A stretch of DNA of 64,000 bases from Myxocyprinus asiaticus. Lineage: Eukaryota > Chordata > Actinopteri > Cypriniformes > Catostomidae. The notes under the pieces were generated by a model. It was not told where the DNA came from. It searched no databases and worked only from the letters and a program-made list of their open reading frames with translations. Positions 9,855-23,200 of this stretch are shown piece by piece. The position numbers and the translations under genes were made by a program. The stretch lies in contig NC_059358.1 of the NCBI RefSeq assembly GCF_019703515.2, forward strand, positions 48,116,094 to 48,180,093, in the 5' to 3' direction. How positions within the stretch are numbered: the stretch's first letter is position 1; the number at the start of each line of letters is the position of its first letter.

Positions 9855-12640
9855 GTCATTTTTATTTGTATTGCGCTTTTCACAACACACATCCTTTTAA
9901 AGCAGCTTTACAGAAAATCATGCATTAACAAAACATGAAACTGTAATATCTATAAAGTCTTAGAGTGATCATTGTAGTGTGATTAAATATGATTGTAAAT
10001 AGTGTATCAAAATATAATTAATTAATAACTGTATTTACAACCCCTGTGAGCAAGCTGAAGTCAACTGTGGTAAGGAAAACAAAACTCCATAAGATGTTGG
10101 TTAATGGAGAAAAATAACCTTGGGAGAAACCAGACTCACATGAATATAATGCCAGTATTAATTATTTATGTGTAGTGCAGGCCATGGTTTAAGATTAGTA
10201 AACTAAGTGTTAAGGGTCAGTGTTTAAAAAAAAAAGATTTATGAACTGTAAGATTAATGACTAATGTCTTTGAAATCCATCCTAGATTAACAGTAGAAGT
10301 TCATATAGATGCATTGTCCTTTGTTAGTTGGCTGATGAAGGCTTTTGTTGGCAATTAAATGATAGTCTATGTATTCCATTTCAAGAGTGTAGTCCATCAA
10401 TAGACAAAGGTGATGCAGGAAGAGATAAATGAGGTGCATCGCAGTTCAACCGGCAAGTCATTTTGGTGAGGTTCGGTGCGGTCCATCCTAAGTCCAAGGT
10501 TCAGGCAGTGGCATATGAAGTACCCCATGTTTTACATTTGGAGTTGGCATCAGTTCATCCTCTGAAGTCCATCGTAAAAGTTTGAAGTGAGGTCTGGCTA
10601 GCACTGGCTGCATGTAGTCACTCAGAGACACATAGCAGTGGAGTCTGACACCAAGCAGGAACGGAGCTGGATCTGGACGGCTCTGTAACCTCAGGATATG
10701 GTTGAGACATGGAAACAAATAGAATAATATTAGCATAGATGTCATTCAATTTTATGCAGAGTTAGAGATCATGATAGATATTTGCTGGTTCTGACAGACC
10801 TAACTAAAGCAGCCTAATTGTGAGTTGAAGGATAAAATTAGGTGTATGCCTGGTTAAATTGTCTTTAGTCCAGACTTAAACTGAGTGAGTGTGTCTGCGT
10901 CCTGAACAGTGTTATTGAGACTATTCCATAGTTTAGGAGCCAAATAGGAAAAGGATCTACCACCTTTTGTGGATTTTGATATTCTAGGAACAATTAACAA
11001 GCCAGAATTTGGTGATCGTAACGAAAGTGATGGAATATAGCATGTCAGAAGGTCACTTAAGTACTGTGGAGCTAGACCATTCAAAGCTTTGTATGTAGTT
11101 AACAGAATTTAAAAATTAATACAAAATTTAACAGGTAACCAATGTAATGACGATAAAAATGGGGCTGATATGATCATATTTCTTGGTTCTAGTCATCACT
11201 TTGGCAGATGCATTTTGAACCAATTTAAGTTTATTGAACTTGCTGGACATCCTCCCAGTAATGCATTACAATAATCTAGTCTTGAGGTCATGAACACATG
11301 AATTCATTTTTTGAAATCAGCAACAGAGAGCATGTGTCATAACTTAGCAATATTTCTGAGGTGGAAGAATACTGTTCTACAAACATTGGAAATTTGATTT
11401 TCAAAAGGACTGACTGGTATCAAATATAACAAATTTTTCACTGTAGAAGACGACGTAACAGCACATCCATCGAGTGTCAAATTATATTTTAGTTGCTTAT
11501 TTTTAGAGGTTTTTGGTCCAATAATTAGTACCTCTGTTTTGTCGGAATTGAGTTGAAGGAAATTTCTGGCCATCCAAACTTTGATTTCACTGATACACTC
11601 TGCTAATTTGGAGAATTGTGAAATTTCGTTGTGTTTAGATTAAATATACTGTAAAGTTGGGTATCGTCGGCATAACAGTGGAAACTTATTCCATGATTCC
11701 TGATAATATCTCCCAGGGGAAGCATGTATACGGAGAAAAGCAGAGGCCCTAAAACTGATCCCTGTGGCACTCCATACTTTTGTTTGATTTGACAATTCTT
11801 CGTTTACACATACAAAGTGGTAGCGGTCTGATAAATAGGACCTAAACCATGCTAATGCAAGTCCACTAATGCCAACATAATTCTCCAGCCTATTCAAGAG
11901 AATGTCGTGATCTATTGTGTTGAAGGCAGCACTAAGATCCAAAAGCACTAGAAGAGAATTGCAGCCACGATCAGATGATAAGAGGAAGTCATTTGTAACT
12001 CTGATAAGTGCAGTCTCTGTATTGTGATGGGGCCCAAATCCTGACTGAAATTGGTCATATATACCATTTCTCTGTAGAAATGAATATAGTTGAGGACACT
12101 AACTTTTCTAGTATTTGACATAAATAGTAGATTTGAAAATGATCTGTAATTAGCCAATTCTTCAGGATCAAGCTGTGGCTTCTTAATAAGTGGTTTGATA
12201 ACTGCTATTTTAAAGTTCCATGGGAAATATCCTAAGATTATTAACCCCTCACTATCCTTAAGAGGTTCTAAGAGGATTACAGGGAATACCTCTTTTAAAA
12301 GCTTAGTTGTTATTAGATCTAACATACATGCTGTGGCTTTTGATTTTTTTTATAAGTTTTGTTAGCTCTTCATGACCTATGACATTTAAGTTGCTCGTGA
12401 GGAAAATTATGAGACACTGTCTTCTGAGGTGCTGTAACAGTTGATTGCATAGTTCTAATTTTATTTCTGATTTAAATTTTATCAATAAAGAAAATTAATG
12501 AAGTCATTACTATTGTGCTGGGACGGAATATCTGGTTCAGTTGATGCTTTATTCCTAACCAATGTAGCCACACTACTTAATAAACACCTAGGATTGTTGT
12601 GGTTATTTTCTATGAGTTTGCTAAAATATGCTAACCTGGC
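9855..12640 (-). mobile_element. L2-type LINE, minus strand, degenerate
   Basis: Minus-strand fragments follow L2 ORF2 order: EAARLAYFSKLIENNHNNPR before RT (about 12520-12660), then PLIKKPQLDPEELANYR (about 12150), LLDLSAAFNTIDHDILLNRL (about 11900), NSDKTEVLIIGPK (about 11550) and the C-terminal LAPKLWNSLNN (about 10930). The 3' tail at 9855-10050, read on plus as TTTTTATTTGTATTGCGC, recurs at 31029-31230 and 63158-63246. Many frameshifts and stops; the endonuclease half is missing, a usual 5' truncation. Confidence 0.85.
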
Positions 12641-12641
12641 A

Positions 12642-14935
12642 GCTTCTGTATGCAGACTCATCATCATCTCGGATGAGGCCGATGACAGTGGTGTTGTCTG
12701 CAAACTTCAGGAACTTGACAGAGGGGTCCTTGGCGGAGGTGCTGGAAGTGAATTTCCCATCTCACAAGCTGCTGCCTGTCCATCAGAAAGCTGGTAATCC
12801 ACTGACAGATAGACGTGGGAACAGAGAGTTGGTGTAATTTAGTCCGGAGAATAGCTGGGATGATGTGTTGAAAGCCGAACTGAAGTCCACAAAAAGGATC
12901 CTTGCAAATGTCCCTGGCTTGTCCAGATGTTGCAGGATATGATGCAATCCCATGTTGACTGCATCATCCACAGACCTGTTTGCTCGATAAGCAAATTGAA
13001 GGGGATCTAGAAAGGGTCAAGTGATGTCCTTCAGGTGGGCCAACACCAGTCTCTCAAATGATTTCATGACCACAGACATCAGGGCAAGTGGTCTGTAGTC
13101 ATTAAGTCCTGTGATTTTTGGTTTCTTTGGGATAGGGATGATTGTGGAACATTTGAAGCAGCATGGGACTTCACACTGCTCCAGTGATCTATTGAAGATC
13201 TGTGTGAAGATGGGGGCCAGCTGGTTAGCACAGGATAAGACATGCAGGTGAAACACCATCTGGGCCTTGTGCTTTCCTTATCCTTTGTTTTCGAAAGATG
13301 CGGCTCACATCATCTTCAAAGATCTTAAGTGCAGGTTGAGTAGCAGGAGGGGGGTTGCAGAAGGTGTTGGTGTTTGTGTTAAGTGAAGGTCAGAGTGGGT
13401 GTGTGATTGGGCCTTTCAAATCTACAGTAGAACACATTTAGGTCGTCAGCCAGTTGTTGGTCCACCACAGGATTGGGGGTAGGAGTCCTGTAATTCGCAA
13501 GTTGTTTCATGCCACTCCACATTGATGCAGGGTCGTTAGCTGAAAACTTGTTTTTCAGCTTCACAGAGTATCTTCTTTTAGCCACTCTGATTCCCTTATT
13601 CAGTGTGTTCCTGGCCTGATTGTACAAGACTTTATTCCCAACTCTGTAAGCATCCTCTTTGGCCTGATGAAGTTGCCTGAGTTCTGCTGTAAACCATGGT
13701 TTGTCGTTGTTAAATGTTAAATAAGTCCTAGTAGGAATGCACATATCCTCACAAAATATGTTGTAACAGTATCCGTGAGCTCGTCCGGGTCTGTGGCTGC
13801 AGCCTCAAAAACAATCAGTGCAGTCAAAGCAGGCTTGTGGTTCCAGCTCTGCTTCGTTGGTCCAAACCTTTACAGTCCTTACTACAGGCTTAGCAGATTT
13901 TAATTTCTCTCTGTAGGTTGGAAGATGAACCAGACAGTGATCAGATAGTCCCAAAGCTGCTCTAGGTACAGAGTGATATGCATCCTTTGTGTAGCAATGA
14001 TCCAGTATATTTCTGTCTCTGGTTGGGCATGTAATGTGCTGTTTGTATTTGGGCAGTTCACCTGTGAGGTTTGCTTTGTTAAAATCCCCAAGAATAATAA
14101 TAACTGAGTCCAGGTATTGTTGTTCTGTGTCTGTGATTTGATCAGCCAGCTGTTGCAGCACTGTATTCAAACACGCGTTTGGTGCCATATACACACCAGA
14201 ATAAACGAGGAAAACTCCCGCGGCAAGTAGAAAGGCTCACAGTTAATAAAGAGCGCTTCCAAATTAGGACAGCACATCTTCTTTAATGTTTTTACATCTG
14301 TACACTAACTTTCATTGATGTAAAAGCATGTTTCACCGCCTCTCGTTTTCCTCTTTAACTCCGCGATGCAATCCGCTCTGAACAGCTGAAAGCCCGGCAG
14401 ATGTAATGCGCTGACCGGAATGGCTTCACTCAGCCAGGTTTCTGTGAAGCACAAGGCAGCAGAGGTTGAAAAGTTATTTCTTTGTTTATGCGGGTGAGGA
14501 GATGTAGTTCGTCCATTTTGTTAGGGAGAGAGCAGAGATTCGTTAGATGAATACTCGGCAGCGCTGTTCGAAAGCCATGCCGTCGGAGCCTGACCAGCGC
14601 GCCTGCTCATCTCCCTCGCCTGTGTGTCCTAGCGCATTTAAACACAGCTGTGCCTCCGACTAAAATGTCAAACAAAATGTCCGAATATTCAAAATCCGGG
14701 AAAAGATTGACTGGTATATGCTGTCGAATGTTCAGCAGTTCGTCTCTGGTAAAACTGACTGGAAAAAAATTACTAAACACAGGACAAACTAACAAAAATA
14801 ACAAAACAATAGAAGCGTTCCACACCAAGGTGGCCATCCGTGGCGCCATCATGTTCAGCATGTTCAGTAACCTATTAATGTGTAGATTTGATAGTAGCCT
14901 AATAATCATTCCATGGAGACAACTGAAGAACATTT
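12642..14935 (-). mobile_element. Rex-type (CR1 superclade) LINE, minus strand, degenerate
   Basis: On the minus strand the order is a short 5' region (14935-14600), an APE-type endonuclease with IIILGDFNKANL and GLSDHCLVHL (14600-13805), a linker with KPWFTAELRQLHQAKEDAYR and AKRRYSVKLKNKF (13744-13379), RT with [19 protein letters not shown] (about 13130) and [10 protein letters not shown] (about 12890), and finally FLKFADNTTVIGLI (about 12700), where the usual FADD reads FADN. It stops abruptly at 12642 against the L2, so its 3' end is missing. The wording is that of the fish Rex1/Babar group. The endonuclease half is close to the copy at 44236-45474. Confidence 0.8.
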
Positions 14936-15795
14936 ATGAATTTCACTTTAACCTGTATTTCCTGATCCATGTTTTCAGTATTGCCATAAATGACTCTAAC
15001 AAACTTTAAAGTTGAAAAGACTGTGGTTTTCTGGGTCGGTTGTGTCACTCAGATCCAGTTTAAACTGAAAAGCACTTATTTGCGTGTATGCTAGTTTCCA
15101 CGCCAACGCACATGTTTATCACTTGTGGAGGCATGTTTGATGACTTGTAAAAGTAAATAAAAGGTAATTTAGAACTGAAATTATGGCATTATTTGAAGAT
15201 GTTCAATGGCATATGTGCTGAGAGAAATATTTCACTGATTACAAATGATAAAGGTCTGTTAGACTCGATTATCTAACAGCTGTTGAAAACCAGTAAATGA
15301 AATAAAGTGAGATTTTATATACTAAAACACAATACAATCACAATTTCATATGTGTATGTTACTAAGCATTTCATTATTAAATAAATGTCAGCATATAGCC
15401 TATATTTCACCCAGAGGGGCACCTCAGTCCATGTGGGCAAAGGGGCAGTTGCTCGGGCGTGTGTGCAAGTATAGCCTACTACATAGACATTTCATGTTGG
15501 AGTGGCATTTGAGTGAACTTTTTTTACCGGTGAGCGTGAGCGGTACATCAGCAGAGTGTCCACTTGGGCCGTGAGCGGAGCGCACACGCAGGAGGAGATT
15601 GAGCGGAGTGTCACACCACTCCGCTCACATGCTCTGACACACACAGACACTTGCAGATATTCAGTGCTTCATTATTCACTTCACTGCTTTGTGATGTTCT
15701 GTTGTGATTGGCATGCAGAGATTAGCCAATGTTTACACTATCAATTTATCATACAGTGTAGGGTGCGTCAAGATTCTAAATACTGAATAAACATT
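14936..15795. other. no gene recognised
   Basis: AT-rich sequence. A GC-rich piece at 15530-15640 (GAGCGTGAGCGG, GTGAGCGGAGCGC, CCACTCCGCTCAC) has inverted-repeat character and may be a worn MITE related to 8395-8500. Confidence 0.35.
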
Positions 15796-15799
15796 GACA

Positions 15800-16050
15800 T
15801 GTAAATGTACACCGGTGGCACGAGGGGGACCTACACAATATTAGGCAGGTGGTTTTAATGTTGTGGCTGATCGTGCATATTACAAATGCTCTTTTCACTG
15901 AACTTCACTACTTCGTATAAAAAATTAGTAGCTTTTGACTGTAGTGCCTCCAATACCAGTTTCCTCTCCATATTTAGCCCATAAAGTTTCTATTAAAACA
16001 ATAGTTAAATCATTGAAACTACAAAATAACAAAAGTATGGGGATTATGTA
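15800..16050 (+). repeat. Tc1-like 3' end plus a shared 200-bp block carrying an inverted segment
   Basis: The piece 15810-15875 (GGCACGAGGGGGACCTACAC ... GTTGTGGCTGATCG) is the 3' end of a Tc1-like transposon also seen at 30755-30830. The following ~200 bp match 30831-30985 on both flanks, but the middle, about 15915-15995, is in the opposite orientation relative to 30865-30950. Confidence 0.75.
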
Positions 16051-16440
16051 GTTACAAAAAATGTAGATTAAACCTCTGCACACTCTGTTCAGTCTCTCAA
16101 GCAACTTCATGAGGTGCATTCTTTTTAAACAGTATTGGAGTTCCCATGTATGCTGGACACTTGTTTGCTACTTTTCCTTCACTATCTGCTCCAGCTCATC
16201 CATTTCAAAATATTAGGTTACATTTTAGTCTTGTAAAGAAATTAATTTGTAGGCACAATATTTGTCTAAAACAAACCATTTTAAGGCTAAAGCCTTTAAA
16301 TCAAAACCTGCAAAACTCAGAATACTATATATTAATTTAATGAGCATAAATACACTGAATTATATCAATACTGGGGTCCTGTCATGCGAGTAAAGTAGTC
16401 TGACACTGACATAACACACAGCTCAGATCTTGTATTTACA

Positions 16441-16540
16441 CTGTGATTCTGATATAACAGAAGAGCTTCCTCACGGATCCCAAACGCATCTGCAAATGAA
16501 ACATGAAGAGTATCATTTGCCATAGAGACGAGCGGTGCAG
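16441..16540 (-). pseudogene. bbs9: possible shredded remnant of the missing bbs9 propeller exon
   Basis: On the minus strand one frame reads MANDTLHVSFADAFGIREE and ALLLYQ, and a neighbouring frame SLWQMILFMFHLQ. The expected bbs9 exon between 24564 and 8334 contains MDGML..FEQES.AFGRFLP.FLLP, so AFG, LL and the hydrophobic run fall in order, but only by switching frames and allowing deletions. It lies exactly where that exon should be. The match is weak and could be chance. Confidence 0.3.
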
Positions 16541-19539
16541 CAAAAATAAACAGCAGCGATCAATGAATGGAAATTTCATTAGGATATGAAAACATTCACT
16601 TATCACGTATTTAACCAGATTCAGCTGTGGAAATACTGCTACACCCAGCACACCATATCAAACAAACTCTGATTTAACACAGTTTTTCCTCTGCGCTCCA
16701 CTCTTGTACCCACTTAAACACACTGGACAACTGGATGTAGCTGAGCTCTCTCTCTCTCTTTCTCTCTCAAAAAGGCATATTTAAAAAACTTTAATGAAGG
16801 CATGAAACAGAGCAGAAGGCCCAGGTAAGGTGTAAGTTCAGTAAGAGTGTATATCAGGGCTGACAAGTGATTTTTGAAGAAAACAAAGAAAAATCAAGGT
16901 AAATGTATCACTTGTGCTCAAAATATTTTTATTGGTCAGTTTTAATCAATCTAAAATTTTGCCAAATTATGCAAAAAAAGGTGTGAAAATATTACTCAAA
17001 TGTGTGTATTTTGAATACATTAACTGTTAGCTATGAAATTAGCCTTAGCAAGACAAAGGAGTTTTATTTCAGAAATGTTAAAAATGTCATTTCCATCAGC
17101 ATAATTTCCAGCACAGAATCCTATTAAACAATGCAGAATTTGAGATGTGCAAGAAATGAAACTGTGCTGGGAATTTGTGACTTTAAGAACAAATGACAAA
17201 AGACATTGTTAGCAGACAAATTACATAAACTAGTGAGAATGTGAAAAATGATTTTACTTTCTAGAAATTCACAGGGCTTAAAATGCTTGAAGAAACATCC
17301 ATATACTGTATATTTGGAAGGAAAAAATAATGTTTAACTATCTATGGGTCATTAGATTACACAATCTGTAAAAACTCCAGAAATAATAACAGAATGTTGA
17401 AGGGTTGGCACTCCTAAGAACATGTATTATTTCATTTCCATTTTCACATTGAGGAAAAACCGGCATTACAGATGAACCGTTTTTAGTCCCTGGTCACAAG
17501 GAATGAACACCAAAAATTAACATTTTATGCAGAACGTAACTGAAAATGGGAACAAAGTGATTTTCAATTGTTCGAGTGAAAACTTTTTTTAAATGCTGGT
17601 AACTGGTTAATTTCATTCAGATAATTTTTTCATGAAACCAAAAGGTCAAAGGGTTTATCACAGTAATTTTTTTGAACTACAAATCATGTTGCCTGAAAAC
17701 ATGATATGTGCTTTGATCCTGAAGGAAACTGCTGCATCACACATTTCTTTGCCTAATTTCGCTGTGGATGTTGCATTCTGTGAATGAAAACCTTTTAACA
17801 ACTATGTATAATTATTACATATACAGGCACGGAAAATCCAGATAAAAAATGAACACATTTCTCAATTGTTTCCAAGTCTTCACTGAATTATTGTTAGATA
17901 TGATGCATTAATACAGATTTGATGCTGTCGGGATTTGACTGAGAAGTAGATCTGTAATTAAAAATGATACTTAACTGTTAATTAACCGTATGCTTGCTTA
18001 TGATTTCTATGCCGATAAATCCACCCACAGGAAAAAATTGCTTATTTTCACTTATTTTGGTGAAGCAAGTGACTTATTTTTGCCTTGTTTTTCCAGAACA
18101 GGTTGCTTGTTTCACTTGCGAAACCAAAAATCACAGCAATTTTGGAACTTCCAAAATGGAACGAAAAAATACTGTTTTTGCTCAGAATGAACAAATAAAA
18201 ATACATTTAGTTTTTAGTCCCTGGATGTGACAGTTGTAAAAATGGCAGTTGCATGGTGAGGGGAAACCATCCAAAATGCTTTGAAACCTGCAGAGTTTGA
18301 CCTCCGAGACATCAGTATTGTTACGATATAAGACTGTCGCCTTATGTCCTTGCACGATTACTAAACTGCAAAAGGATTTGTTTTAAATCATCTGCATTGA
18401 CTGCTTCAGTCAGCAATGCATGCGCAAGCGGTGCCATTTACTGGGTGTGCTGAGCATGCAACAATTATGAAATACAGTATATTTAAATTCAAATCATCTT
18501 GTCTCGTTTTACCGGATCGTGAAAGACACATTTGATAGGTCCCGGTATTCTTCTCTCCCTCTCCGTGCAAAACATAGCTGAATATCAAACCATACTCTTC
18601 TTACAAGCCTTATGGGTGTGTTAGAGGAAAGTGCAGGGGCATTCCTAATTTTCTCCAGGTTGGACTCTGTAATACAGGGCTGATGAACACTGGTGTCTCT
18701 TCCGTTTTTTTTTTTTTTTTGTGTTTTTTTTTTTGTAGCACTTCAGTTAATTTAAAGATGCCATTGCATGACTTGATGTATTTTTGTGATGTGACGGTTA
18801 ATCTCGGCTCTATGACTCACCAGACTGGGGTTGCATTGGTATGAGATTTTCATGGTACGATAACAGTCTCAAAATATCACGGTTTTACAGTATACGGTAT
18901 TACACATTTATTATTATCAGTTACAATGACCCTTAAAGGAGTGAAAACAGAAGGGTTTTTTTTTTTTTGGTTGAACAAATGCTTTATTATAATTGAAACC
19001 ATGTCTCCCTTTAGAAAAAGAAATAGAATTAAGCTAACAGAATTATAATAAACCGAATTATAAACATGATTAAAAAAATAGCATGTAACTATAACGTTAT
19101 ATAACTAAAGCATGTTAGCATAGCATGTTAAATTAACTACTAAATGAAAAACATCAGCTGCTTTTAAAGTTTAAAATAATGTCCTATGATTATTAATAAT
19201 TAACATATATTGTAGGTGCACGACAGCACAGCCAGACTGCTCCTGTCTGTACCTTTAACTCGGTGGTTCTCAACTGGTTTTGCTTAAGGACCCAGATATT
19301 ACATTGGAAATCAAGTGGCGACCCACCATAGTAAAAACGTAACCTGTATTTAATGTATCCTGGGTCGCATTTTCTTTTATGTTGCATCAAATCAAATTAC
19401 AATTCAACATCCTGACTGCTTCCTCATTTCAGCTTTCAGGAATTTAATATCATTTAAAAAAGGCCTTCACAAATGTTCGGTCATTCGGTTCAGTCATTTT
19501 TGACCAAAATATATTTCAGATTTATGGTAAAAAATGATT

Positions 19540-19990
19540 TCGATTTTCAGAGTGGTACAAGTCTTAGTAACTTTTCTTCCACTTGCCATCTGAACACACA
19601 CAAACACTCACAAAAAAATAAATAAAAAAATGTACTTGAATATATTAATCTAACTGGCCATAAAAAAAACGACACCTTTGCTGCTCGCAGTCAAAATTGA
19701 CCGACCTTAGGAAATGAATGGGACTAAAAAGAGCTTTTTTTTAAATTATTATTCATCAATAACATATAAGCCACAATGCAGAAAGAACATACACAGAAAT
19801 GAAGAACTATGAATGCAAACCAACACGTTGGCCACTGCGCCGAGCCTACACCGTAGGTTTGACGCAGAAGCATAAATCAGCCTTTACAAATGACACTAAC
19901 AGAGCAATGTTTTCGAATTTTGTAAAATAAAATCTATAAATCTTCCACAATGCATGACACACACATAAATGAGGTGGTAAGACCATAAAA
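19540..19990 (+). repeat. dispersed repeat, paired with 54630-54920
   Basis: Shares GTGGTACAAG, TCTGAACACACACA, AGGAAATGAATGGGA and ATAAATGA blocks in the same order with 54630-54920. The block TTTTTGACC / GTCAAAATTGACC next to it resembles the ends of piggyBac-type MITEs, which is only a suggestion. Confidence 0.5.
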
Positions 19991-20226
19991 CACACACAAT
20001 GCTGCACACTACCTACACACAGATAAATGGGTAAGACTAACACAGCCAGAAAGTACAATGCACAACACAACACATACACAAATGCATGCACGCACAGACT
20101 CACACACGCCTACACACGCACATACACAGAACAAAGTCTGAGTCTTCTGTTTATACACTGATTTTCACAGTCCACTGCTGTTCATTTCTGTGTATTACAT
20201 TATTCTTAATTTACATTAAGTTGAAG

Positions 20227-23200
20227 ACTTCAATCTTTTAATGGATCCAGTCCTTGATCAAGTGATGCAAAGGTATGTAGACCCTTTAGAGCAACATTGA
20301 CACTACAGAGGATGTGTAAAAATCTTGGTCTTACAGACATGGAAACTTCTGAATCCATCTGGGAGGGACTACACCTTTTCTTCATCAGTTCACAAGATTT
20401 ACTCTAGAATAGATTTTTTTATATAGATCCAAGTCACTTGTTCCATCTGCCACTGAATGCTCAATTGGGAGTATTTTAGTTTCAGATCATGATTTGGTGT
20501 GTTTAGAGATGTTATTGCATATAGAGAAAAGAAAATCATATATCCTTCTACAAGACCCAGAATTTCAACAAATGTTAAAGACAGAAGTTAATGTTTGTAG
20601 AAACCAATTGGTCCTCAGTGTCCTCTGTGGGCGTGGCATGGGAGGAGCTTAAGGCAGTTCTTAGGGGGCAGATCATACAATATGCCTCATTCATTAAAAA
20701 GATCAAAGCACAGGAATTCATAGCATTGGGGAAAAAAAAAGAAAAAAAAAAAAGAGTATTAAAAGCACTGAAACAGCTGAAGCACCGAATGTCATCCAAT
20801 GGTCTTAGAGTTGACTCAGCTAAAATATAGGTACAATACTATTGTCACAGAAGGTAGAGTTTTGGTTATTCAGGCCAAGACAGACATATTGAGTCGGGGG
20901 ACAAGGCAGTCGGGGACAAGACTCTTGTCAGATACATAAAAGAGGTTTTTTTCCACCATTCCTTCAGTGAAGTCTTCTGGAGGCAATATATTTACTTCTG
21001 CCACAGATATTAATAAGTAGATATTAATATATAACACAGATATTAATTCTATTTCAATCTTTACAGTTCCATGTCTACCAATAAGAATATTAGCAACTTC
21101 GTAGAGCTATTAAAACTACCTTAATTGACGAATGATAAAAGACTTTGACTCAGATATTACTTTGGAGGAGCTTGTTGAGGTAATTAAAGCTTTGCCAACA
21201 GGTAAGGCACCAGGGCCAGATGGTTTTACCACATAATTTTTTAGATCTTATGTCACAGATCTGGCTCCACTTATGTTAGAAGTTTACACAGAGTCATTAA
21301 AGAAAGGTGAACTACCACCAACCATGACACAATCCTTGATCAGTCTCATTCTTAAAAAAGATAAAGACCCAAATGAATGTAAAAGATGTCATCCAATTTC
21401 CCTGATCCAGTTAGATGTAAAAATATTGTCTAAAATTCTGGCTAATCGATTATACATATAGATCAAGTGGGGTTTATGTGGTCATTGTTCTATTAGACGT
21501 TTGTAATATTAGACATTTTATAAATATTATGTGGTCAGTAGCGAATAATCAGTCCCCGATCACTGCCATCTCACTTGATGGTGAGAAGGCGTATGATAGG
21601 GTGAAATGGGACTCTCTTTTTAAAATGTACAGGTTTGGGAACACTTTTATTGGGTAGATTAAGTTACTTTAGAAACAACCGGTAGCGCCAGTGCAAACTA
21701 ATGGATTAATTTCAGATTATTTTTCTCTTGATAGGGGAACCCACAAGGCTGTCCTCTCTCCCCTTTATTATTCTGTCTTGGCCTGGAACCATTAGCAGTC
21801 GCAATAAGAAAATATTTTCCTGGTATTGTAGCAGGAGGTGTGGTGCATAAACTTCTACTCTACGCAGATGATATATTACACTTTTATCCAAAGAGACTAA
21901 CAGTGCACTTATTACAGGGACAATCCCCCTGGAGCAACCTGGAGTTAAGTGCCTTGCTCAAGGACACAGATATCAGTTATGTGCTTTAGTCCACTACGCC
22001 ACCACCACTCCGTTATTTGTTGGGTATTTTGGCATTTTATTTCCAGAAAATTTTAGAGATTTAGTTAGTTAATTTTGACCCATTAATGAAAAGGTTCTCG
22101 TGTGATGTGGATAGGTGGGCTTCAATACATTTGTCTATGGCAGGGAAGGTCAATGTTATAAAAATGAATTGTATCCCCAAATTAAATTATCTACTACAGT
22201 CTCTCCCTTTAGAAGTTCCTCTTTCTCATTTAGAAGTTCCGCTTTTATTTGGAATGGTAAATGACCTTGGTTGCATTTCAGTAAGTTAGACCAATTGACA
22301 AAAGAGGTTTAGGCTTCCCGAAAATTTTGTTTTATTACTATGCTTTTAATCTCAGACACCTGGCCCAGAGAGCCTCTTCCTTGTAATACAAGGAACATGC
22401 AGTCCTTGACCCAATCTCACCATTGCAAAGACTTTCTATCAAATTGCCTAGAGAAGTGAAAATGTATCCCATTATTTTACACATACTGTACATTCAGTAT
22501 GGACAAAGGTTTCCCATACGTTCAATTTTGGTACTTACCTAAATGTTTCCTCAAGCATATGGCTGAACCCAAAATTGTGCCTTAAGTCCCCCTTTTGCTG
22601 GAAAGAATGGATTGAGAGGGGTGTTGCTACACTTGGTGACCTTTATGAAAACTGAGCTTTGAGATCATTTGAAAATAAAACAGCAATTTGGGATTTCTAG
22701 GTCTCAATTTTTCAGGTATTTACAGTTGCGCCATCTACTTTCTACTATTTTTGGTGTTAGTACACAGCCCCCTAAAGCTGCAGACACCCTCTGTATGGTG
22801 CTCATAGCCTTTGGAAAGGGGCATGAAGCATCAGTGTATTATTCCCCATTGATTCAGAGTCTTGGCGATGGAGCCATATCTGCTCTTAGAGATTATGGGA
22901 AAGAGATTTGAACTTGGTATTGGAGGATGGGGAGTGGGAAAGAATTGTAAAAAAAATTTAAAATTATGTCTAGGGATGCAAGGGTACACCTTATTCAGTT
23001 CAAGATTTTGCATAGTTTCTACTGGACTCCCTCTAGATTGTTTAGGCTTGGTTTAAAGGACACACCTACCTGCTCGTGATGTCAGTTGGAGGATGGAGAC
23101 ATGGCCCATGCTCTGTGGTTCTGCGCTAAGATTCAAGAATTCTGGGTAAGTTTCCAGAATTTTATCTGTGAGGTTTTAGATACTCAAATTTCATTCTGCC

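Larger units (their letters stand above)
16051..20226. other. long intronic stretch with dispersed repeats, no clear gene
   Basis: Mostly AT-rich. Recognisable pieces: (CT)n at 16749-16768; 17400-17480 and 18240-18320, which share wording with 63478-63660 (GGGTTGGCAC, CATCCAAAATGCTTTGAAAC); poly-T at 18700-18735; a hAT-type fragment at 18830-18905; and 19540-19990, which matches 54630-54920 (GAGTGGTACAAG, AGGAAATGAATGGGA). A possible shredded bbs9 exon at 16441-16540 is listed separately. Confidence 0.5.
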
